64,000 bases of DNA from Pseudomonadota bacterium (GTDB lineage: Bacteria; SZUA-182; DTGQ01), in contig DAOURK010000001.1 in the NCBI GenBank assembly GCA_030625085.1, forward strand, positions 62,001 through 126,000. Reading direction: 5' to 3'. Positions 59,117 through 64,000 of the stretch are shown in pieces; positions within the stretch are counted from its first letter, which is position 1, and every line of letters begins with the position of its first letter. The notes beneath the pieces are model-generated. The model searched no databases, was not told the origin of the DNA, and worked only from the letters and a program-made list of their open reading frames with translations. Both the position numbers and the translations under genes were made by a program.

Positions 59117-62100
59117 ATGGCAGGTTTTCGTCTTTTTACCAGTAACCGGCTGGAAATTTTATTTGAATACCTGGCTCAAGTTCTTGAGGGGCCTCTCCCA
59201 TCTCCTTTGGACCAGGAGATTATCGTGGTTCAGAGCAAGGGGATGGAGCGGTGGATCTCCATGAAGCTTGCCCAAAAATTCGGCATCTGGGGCAACGGCC
59301 GCTATCCTTTCCCCAAGGCAGTTATCCGCGAGCTGTTCAAAATGGTGACGCCAGACATCCCTGATGATGATCCCTTCGACCCAAAGGCACTTACCTGGCG
59401 GATTATGAAAAGCCTTTCCTTCTGCACTGGAAAAGCAGGTTTTGAGGTCCTGCGCAAATATCTTGGTGATGAAGCTAACAACCTGAAACGGCTTCAGTTG
59501 GCCGAGCAACTGGCTAAGATTTTTGACCGCTATATGGTATTCCGGCCCGAGTGGATATTTGCTTGGGAGGAAGGAAAAGAGGACCATTGGCAGGCTCGGC
59601 TCTGGCGGGACTTAGTGGGTAGTGCTGCGGCCGGGCATATAGCCGCTCTTCGAAAGGTATTTCTCGAAAGGGTTGGCCAAACAACCATCGACCCGGAAAA
59701 ATTTCCTGCGCGAGTATCTATCTTTGGCATCTCTAATCTTGCTCCCATGTATATGGATGTTTTCGCCTCCGTGGCCCGGCACCTTGAGGTAAATCTTTTT
59801 CTTATGAGTCCCTGCCGGGAGTTTTGGTTTGATATTGTCTCGGAGAAGGAGGCCGCCAAGATACAGAAAAAAATCGGAAGGAAAAAAATCAATGGCAAGG
59901 CCCTTTCCTCTGATGAACTCCATTTAGATACAGGGCATCCTCTTCTGGCTTCCATGGGCAAACAGGGAGCACATTTTTTCCAAAAGGTCTTCGATCTTTT
60001 TGAGCAAATTCCGGAAAATCTTCCTCATGCTGAAGAAACGCGATTTGAAGACCCGGACCGGGGGGGGCTTCTTTCCTGTCTTCAATCCGATATCCTTAAT
60101 TTGAGGGACCGGGGGAGTGGGGAATGGGAGAAAAAAACAATCACCATAAACGATAACTCCATACAGGTTCATGCCTGCCACAGTCCTATGCGTGAGATCG
60201 AGGTGCTCTATGACCATCTTTTAGATTTTTTTGAAACTAATCCCGATCTTGAGCCGGGGGACATTCTGGTCATGACGCCTGACATCAGCAAATACGCTCC
60301 ATACATTTTTTCCGTGTTTGAGGGGAGACGAGAGGGAGAAAAAAAAATTCCCTATAGTGTTGCCGATCGCAGTGCCCGAAGGGAAGGGCAGGTTGTAGAG
60401 GTGTTTTTGGAAATACTTGGTTTATATGGAAGCCGTTTCGGTCAAACACAGATTCTGGATGTTTTGGAGTCGCCGGCAGTAAGAAAGCGATTTGGTCTGC
60501 AAGAGCAAGATTTGGAACCTATTCGGCGTTGGGTGGAGAGCACCCGCATTCGTTGGGGGGTGGACGGAAAAGATCGAGGCCGCATGGGGGTGCCCGAGTT
60601 TGAGGAAAACACCTGGAAAGCAGGACTGGAAAGGCTTCTTTTGGGGTATGCCTTGCCTGGCAAGGGCGAGCGAATGTTTGAAGGGATTCTCCCCTATGAT
60701 GATATTGAGGGCACTGAAGCGCAGGTCCTGGGACATTTTCTTGATTTTATTCAGCATCTTTTCGACCAGATGACCTCCCTGGAGCAGCGCCGATCTATGT
60801 CCGACTGGGCCGTGGCCTTGCAGGGACTTTTAGAGCGATTTTTTACATCCAATGAATCCACAGAGGCCGAGCTTCACGTGCTGCAAAAACTTCTGGGGGA
60901 ATTCAAGGACATAGAGGAGAAGGCCGGCTTTGAGGAAAAGATTGAAATTGAGGTAGTACGCTCCTATCTGGCGGATCGTCTTGATCATCAGGTGGATACA
61001 CTGAGAGCGGGGTTTCTTACCGGCGGGGTTACCTTCTGCACTATGTTGCCCATGCGCAGCATTCCCTTCCGGGTGGTGGCCCTAGTGGGAATGAATGAAG
61101 AAGACTTCCCTAGGATGGTCAGTGCCGTGGGCTTTGATCTTATGGCCCAGGCCCCGCGAGTGGGTGATCCCTCAAAGAGGCATGAGGATCGCTACCTTTT
61201 TCTGGAAGCGCTTCTTTCCGCCAGAGAAAAACTCTATATCAGCTATGTTGGGCAGAGCATCAGAGATAACAGCCCTATCCCTCCTTCGGTATTGGTAAGT
61301 GAGCTGCTCGATGCCATTGATCGAGGATTCGAGCACCCTACTAAAAAAACCCTTGATTATGTGGTTACCTATCATCGCCTGCAAGCCTTCAGCCCAGCCT
61401 ATTTTAATCCACGCGGGTCGCTTTTCAGTTACTCAGAGGAAAATTGCCGGGCCCTTTGCGCACGCCTGAAGGAGCCTGTCCAGCAGAAGCCTTTTATCAC
61501 CGAGCCTTTGCCCGAGCAGTCTGATGAGTGGAAGACCCTTAACCTAACCCAACTGATTCAATTCCTGGCCAATCCGGCCAGGTTTTTTCTCTCTCATCAA
61601 TTGGGAATCAGGCTCGAAGCCCCTTCCTCTCATTTGGAGGAGAGGGAGCCCTTTGATGTGTTGGGGCTGGAAAAATATCAGCTTGAGCAGGAATTGGTAC
61701 AAAAAAAACTCCAGGAGGTGAAGCTGGAGGATTATTATCCCCTCCTCAAGGCACAAGGGGTCCTGCCTCCGGGGACCAGTGGGGAAGTTACCTACCAGGA
61801 TCTTTGCACTGATGTTGAAGATTTTGCGGCCAAGGTTCAGCAACACACCGCTATGGAAAAATTGGCCCCTCCGGATGTAGATATTGATATTGATGAATTC
61901 AGGCTTATGGGGAGAATAGAGGGTATTTGGTCTGGCGGACTGCTTCGCTATCGGTGCGCCAGCATTAAAGCTAAAGATTATTTAGCCGTCTGGGTTGAAC
62001 ACCTGGCGCTCAACTGCCTTGCACAAGAGGGTTATCCGGCAATGAGTCTTTTGATTGGCAGCGATTATCAGTATCGCTTTCATCCGGTGCCGGACAGCCG

Positions 62101-62440
62101 CAAAATTCTTAAAAAACTTCTTCAAATCTATTGGCGGGGAATGCAGATTCCTCTTCCATTTTTCCCGAAAACCTCCTTAGCCTATGCGGAAAAATTTTTG
62201 GATACAGGGGATGTATTAAAGGCCTTGTACTCAGCCGGAAAGTCCTGGGAAGGAAATGATTTCAGCATGGGTGAGGCTGAGGACCCCTATCTTCAGCTAT
62301 GCTTTGGCAAGGTTGAAAATCTTTTGGGTGAAGATTTCCAGGCCCTGGCCCTGGAAATCTTTGAACCCCTTTTGAGTTATCGCGAAAAGGTCCTCACGCT
62401 CAACAAGGGGAATTATACTTGGCAAGGCCATAAATTGTGA
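59117..62440 (+). CDS. recC: Exodeoxyribonuclease V gamma subunit RecC
   Basis: Subunit of the RecBCD helicase-nuclease that processes double-strand breaks and, in E. coli, reads the Chi site. The 1107 residues match full-length RecC. Family blocks include IIVVQSKGMERWISMKLAQ, NLAPMYMDVFASVARHLEV, HACHSPMREIEVLYDHLLD, DILVMTPDISKYAPYI, YSVADRS, VTFCTMLPMRSIPFRVVALV and DEDRYLF-like HEDRYLFLEALLSARE. The gene is GC-richer than its surroundings and looks intact. Its partner recB starts 243 nt downstream but is cut short, so RecC may have lost its function. Confidence 0.93.
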   Translation: MAGFRLFTSNRLEILFEYLAQVLEGPLPSPLDQEIIVVQSKGMERWISMKLAQKFGIWGNGRYPFPKAVIRELFKMVTPDIPDDDPFDPKALTWRIMKSLSFCTGKAGFEVLRKYLGDEANNLKRLQLAEQLAKIFDRYMVFRPEWIFAWEEGKEDHWQARLWRDLVGSAAAGHIAALRKVFLERVGQTTIDPEKFPARVSIFGISNLAPMYMDVFASVARHLEVNLFLMSPCREFWFDIVSEKEAAKIQKKIGRKKINGKALSSDELHLDTGHPLLASMGKQGAHFFQKVFDLFEQIPENLPHAEETRFEDPDRGGLLSCLQSDILNLRDRGSGEWEKKTITINDNSIQVHACHSPMREIEVLYDHLLDFFETNPDLEPGDILVMTPDISKYAPYIFSVFEGRREGEKKIPYSVADRSARREGQVVEVFLEILGLYGSRFGQTQILDVLESPAVRKRFGLQEQDLEPIRRWVESTRIRWGVDGKDRGRMGVPEFEENTWKAGLERLLLGYALPGKGERMFEGILPYDDIEGTEAQVLGHFLDFIQHLFDQMTSLEQRRSMSDWAVALQGLLERFFTSNESTEAELHVLQKLLGEFKDIEEKAGFEEKIEIEVVRSYLADRLDHQVDTLRAGFLTGGVTFCTMLPMRSIPFRVVALVGMNEEDFPRMVSAVGFDLMAQAPRVGDPSKRHEDRYLFLEALLSAREKLYISYVGQSIRDNSPIPPSVLVSELLDAIDRGFEHPTKKTLDYVVTYHRLQAFSPAYFNPRGSLFSYSEENCRALCARLKEPVQQKPFITEPLPEQSDEWKTLNLTQLIQFLANPARFFLSHQLGIRLEAPSSHLEEREPFDVLGLEKYQLEQELVQKKLQEVKLEDYYPLLKAQGVLPPGTSGEVTYQDLCTDVEDFAAKVQQHTAMEKLAPPDVDIDIDEFRLMGRIEGIWSGGLLRYRCASIKAKDYLAVWVEHLALNCLAQEGYPAMSLLIGSDYQYRFHPVPDSRKILKKLLQIYWRGMQIPLPFFPKTSLAYAEKFLDTGDVLKALYSAGKSWEGNDFSMGEAEDPYLQLCFGKVENLLGEDFQALALEIFEPLLSYREKVLTLNKGNYTWQGHKL

Positions 62441-62460
62441 TTATGAAAAAATGCTAGATA

Positions 62461-62573
62461 AACCACAGAGCACACAGAGGACACAGAGGGCAGTAATAAG
62501 ATTTAAAACTCTGTGCTCTCTGTGTTCTCTGTGGTGAGATTTGAAAAGCGTAATTTGTGCTCTCGCTGAGTAT
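62461..62573. repeat. CTCTGTG palindromic element, complete copy
   Basis: AACCACAGAGCACACAGAGG (62461-62480) is inverted in CTCTGTGTTCTCTGTGGTGA (about 62517-62536). It lies between recC and the recB stub. A CTATAG half element (ATCTGAAAATCTATAG) follows at about 62626-62641. Confidence 0.7.
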
Positions 62574-62683
62574 AGGTAGGGGAAAATGCCGGCCTAAAGT
62601 CCTGCGCCACGGGATGAAATTTACTATCTGAAAATCTATAGAGCATAAAGAAAATATGATTGTTGTTGGGAGTAAGCTAAAGA

Positions 62684-62824
62684 ATGAATGAGTTTGACTT
62701 GCTCAACAGCCCCTTAGAGGGGCGCAATCTGATCGAGGCAGGTGCCGGCACAGGCAAGACTTACACCATCGCCGGATTGTATATCCGACTGCTTTTGGAG
62801 AAGTGCTTGTCTGTTGACCTGTAA
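62684..62824 (+). pseudogene. recB: recB stub: N-terminal 46 codons ending at an insertion junction
   Basis: The frame starts MNEFDLLNSPLEGRNLIEAG and carries the RecB Walker A motif EAGAGTGKTYTIAGLY, then LLLEKCLSVDL and a stop. In RecB the text normally continues LSVDxILVVTFTEAA, so the break is within a few bases of 62818. The sequence after it is abruptly AT-rich and leads into a DNA methyltransferase gene. The rest of recB is not in the window; it may lie beyond the insertion or be lost. Confidence 0.85.
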
Positions 62825-63042
62825 AATAAATTAAGTATAAAGAATAAAATAATTTAATCTCTATTATGTTTTCAAGCAGCCTGACAATTATTTATTGTTG
62901 GGAAGGGAATATTGTGTCTTCTGTTAGATTAGTTTGTCTCCAGAAATCGACTTTTGCGATAAAAAATTCCTTTAGATTTTAAAAAAAATTAGGTATTATA
63001 AAGTATAAAAATGAATAATGGAGAAAATGAACTTAAATTAAA

Positions 63043-63987
63043 ATGGCTTTTAAAATAGGTGATCGAGATATGATTATTCCTCATCCTTTCCCATATCAGG
63101 GAAGTAAGAGAAACATCGCAAAATCAATACTTCGGTTTTTTCCAGATAGCTCTGAGGGACTTATTGAACCTTTTGCCGGATCATGTGCTGTATCTATTGC
63201 CGCTGCTTTTTTTAGTAAAGCGAAAACATTCATCTTAAATGATTCAAATATAGCTTTAATGTCTCTCTGGGACATGATAATTAAAAAACCAAGAGAATTG
63301 GCGACTCAATATAGAATACTTTGGATTGAACAACAAGGAAATGAAAGAAGTTATTATGATGCAATAAGGAAAGATTTTAATAAAAGTCATAACCCGGCTT
63401 TTTTATTGTATCTACTCGCTAGATGTGTCAAAGGATCTATAAGATACAATTCAAACGGTGAATTTAATCAAAGCCCGGATAATAGGCGTAAAGGAATGCA
63501 TCCAGATAAAATGGAAGCAAATATCTATAATGTCTCTGAACTTTTTACAGGTAAAATAAAACTTTTAAATTCTGATTATAAAGAAGCACTTAAATTAGCA
63601 TCATCAGAAGATATAGTATATATGGACCCGCCATACCAAGGGGTTTGTAATAAACGCGATCCTCGTTATATCAGTGGACTTACTTTTAGTAATTTTGTTA
63701 ATACCTTAAACGAACTTAATAATAGAAATATCTCCTTTATCTTAAGTTATGATGGGCGTACTGGGAACAAAACCTATGGGAAGCCGATGCCTAAATCTTT
63801 ATCTCTTCATAAAATAGAAATAAATGCAGGGCCCTCAACACAAGCAACACTTTTAGGAAAAAGAAGCTTAACTCATGAGGCACTATATCTGTCACCAGCA
63901 TTAATAGAACGGCTAAAGGATATTGAACCTCGTAAACTTATACATCAGCCAAGACAATTATCTCTTTTTGAATATGCTCAAGTATGA
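63043..63987 (+). CDS. N6-adenine DNA methyltransferase, D12 class (probable restriction-modification)
   Basis: A 314-residue (or 304 from ATG 63073) S-adenosylmethionine-dependent adenine methylase. Motif X PFPYQGSKRNIAKSIL, motif I LIEPFAGSCAVSIAA and catalytic motif IV YMDPPYQG are in the order of the alpha (Dam/D12) class. The C-terminal block (GPSTQATLLGKRSLTHEALYL-type) is longer than Dam and suggests a type II modification enzyme. The gene is AT-rich compared with recC. The stop overlaps the ATG of another gene by 4 nt, the usual coupling of methylase and endonuclease. Its recognition site cannot be read from the sequence. Confidence 0.9.
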   Translation: MAFKIGDRDMIIPHPFPYQGSKRNIAKSILRFFPDSSEGLIEPFAGSCAVSIAAAFFSKAKTFILNDSNIALMSLWDMIIKKPRELATQYRILWIEQQGNERSYYDAIRKDFNKSHNPAFLLYLLARCVKGSIRYNSNGEFNQSPDNRRKGMHPDKMEANIYNVSELFTGKIKLLNSDYKEALKLASSEDIVYMDPPYQGVCNKRDPRYISGLTFSNFVNTLNELNNRNISFILSYDGRTGNKTYGKPMPKSLSLHKIEINAGPSTQATLLGKRSLTHEALYLSPALIERLKDIEPRKLIHQPRQLSLFEYAQV

Positions 63988-64000
63988 CGACTCGACAAGA
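63984..64000 (+). CDS. First codons of a gene coupled to the methyltransferase (possible endonuclease), cut by window edge
   Basis: ATG at 63984 overlaps the methyltransferase TGA (ATGA) and the frame reads MTTRQ to the window edge. Too short to identify; a restriction endonuclease is expected from context only. Confidence 0.4.

Noticed and set aside
59159-60757. Several long minus-strand frames within recC
   Set aside because: They are shadows of the GC-richer recC coding strand; the plus strand has an unbroken RecC match.

Overview
The window is an AT-rich (about 40% GC by eye, not counted) stretch of a bacterial chromosome, probably from an uncultured Gram-negative (two-membrane) bacterium of the Deltaproteobacteria or a neighbouring phylum. 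The evidence is gene order and gene content: an nlpD-like gene beside an rpoS-like sigma factor, rho-rpmE-(thyX remnant)-prfA-prmC, uppS-cdsA-dxr-rseP, DUF503-rbfA-nrnA, RseC, RecC, lipoproteins and several families of short palindromic repeats. The exact phylum cannot be fixed by reading.

Layout. 1-8.3 kb: end of a small membrane exporter, tRNA-Pro, an amidase-activator-like NlpD, an RpoS-like sigma factor, rho, L31, RF1, its methylase PrmC and HisD. 8.3-15.8 kb: two large secreted proteins, one with a recent internal duplication and one of 1784 residues made of Ig/FN3-like domains and three copies of a large beta-sandwich-like module. 15.8-26.5 kb: an ISL3-type transposase remnant, tRNA-Glu, two strong hairpins with tiny ORFs, an 892-residue coiled-coil protein with an exact 31-residue period, a zinc-finger/membrane/NodB-deacetylase fusion, RseC, a PPi-type phosphofructokinase, and a secreted STN/TPR protein paired with a REC-degenerate-GGDEF protein. 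26.9-41.5 kb: purine salvage (PNP, MTA phosphorylase, Apt), ThiL, a lipoprotein, an orphan corrinoid-activator-like Fe-S protein, an aminotransferase, a CbpA-type DnaJ, a ClpX-like unfoldase of unusual architecture, and ribosome/RNA maturation genes (DUF503, RbfA, NrnA). 41.5-46.7 kb (minus strand): ribF, uppS, cdsA, dxr, rseP, with dxr apparently starting at ATT. 47-64 kb: a HepT/MntA toxin-antitoxin pair, a broken permease, DnaK, HtpG, a cysteine-rich parallel beta-helix surface protein, a DUF5658 protein, a second decayed HEPN/MNT pair, an intact recC, a recB cut after 46 codons, and an adenine methyltransferase with the first codons of a coupled partner, most simply a restriction-modification insertion into recB.

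How it fits together. The core genes form ordinary housekeeping blocks (termination of transcription and translation, envelope lipid and isoprenoid synthesis, chaperones). The accessory material sits between them: secreted repeat proteins sharing a paired C-terminal domain, toxin-antitoxin modules, the restriction-modification insertion, and at least six families of dispersed inverted repeats that fill most long intergenic gaps. No CRISPR array, rRNA, prophage or intact insertion sequence was seen. The best leads for something new are the 31-residue-period coiled-coil protein, the shared C-terminal domain of the surface proteins, the ClpX variant, the hairpin with the Shine-Dalgarno sequence in its loop, and the recB interruption.
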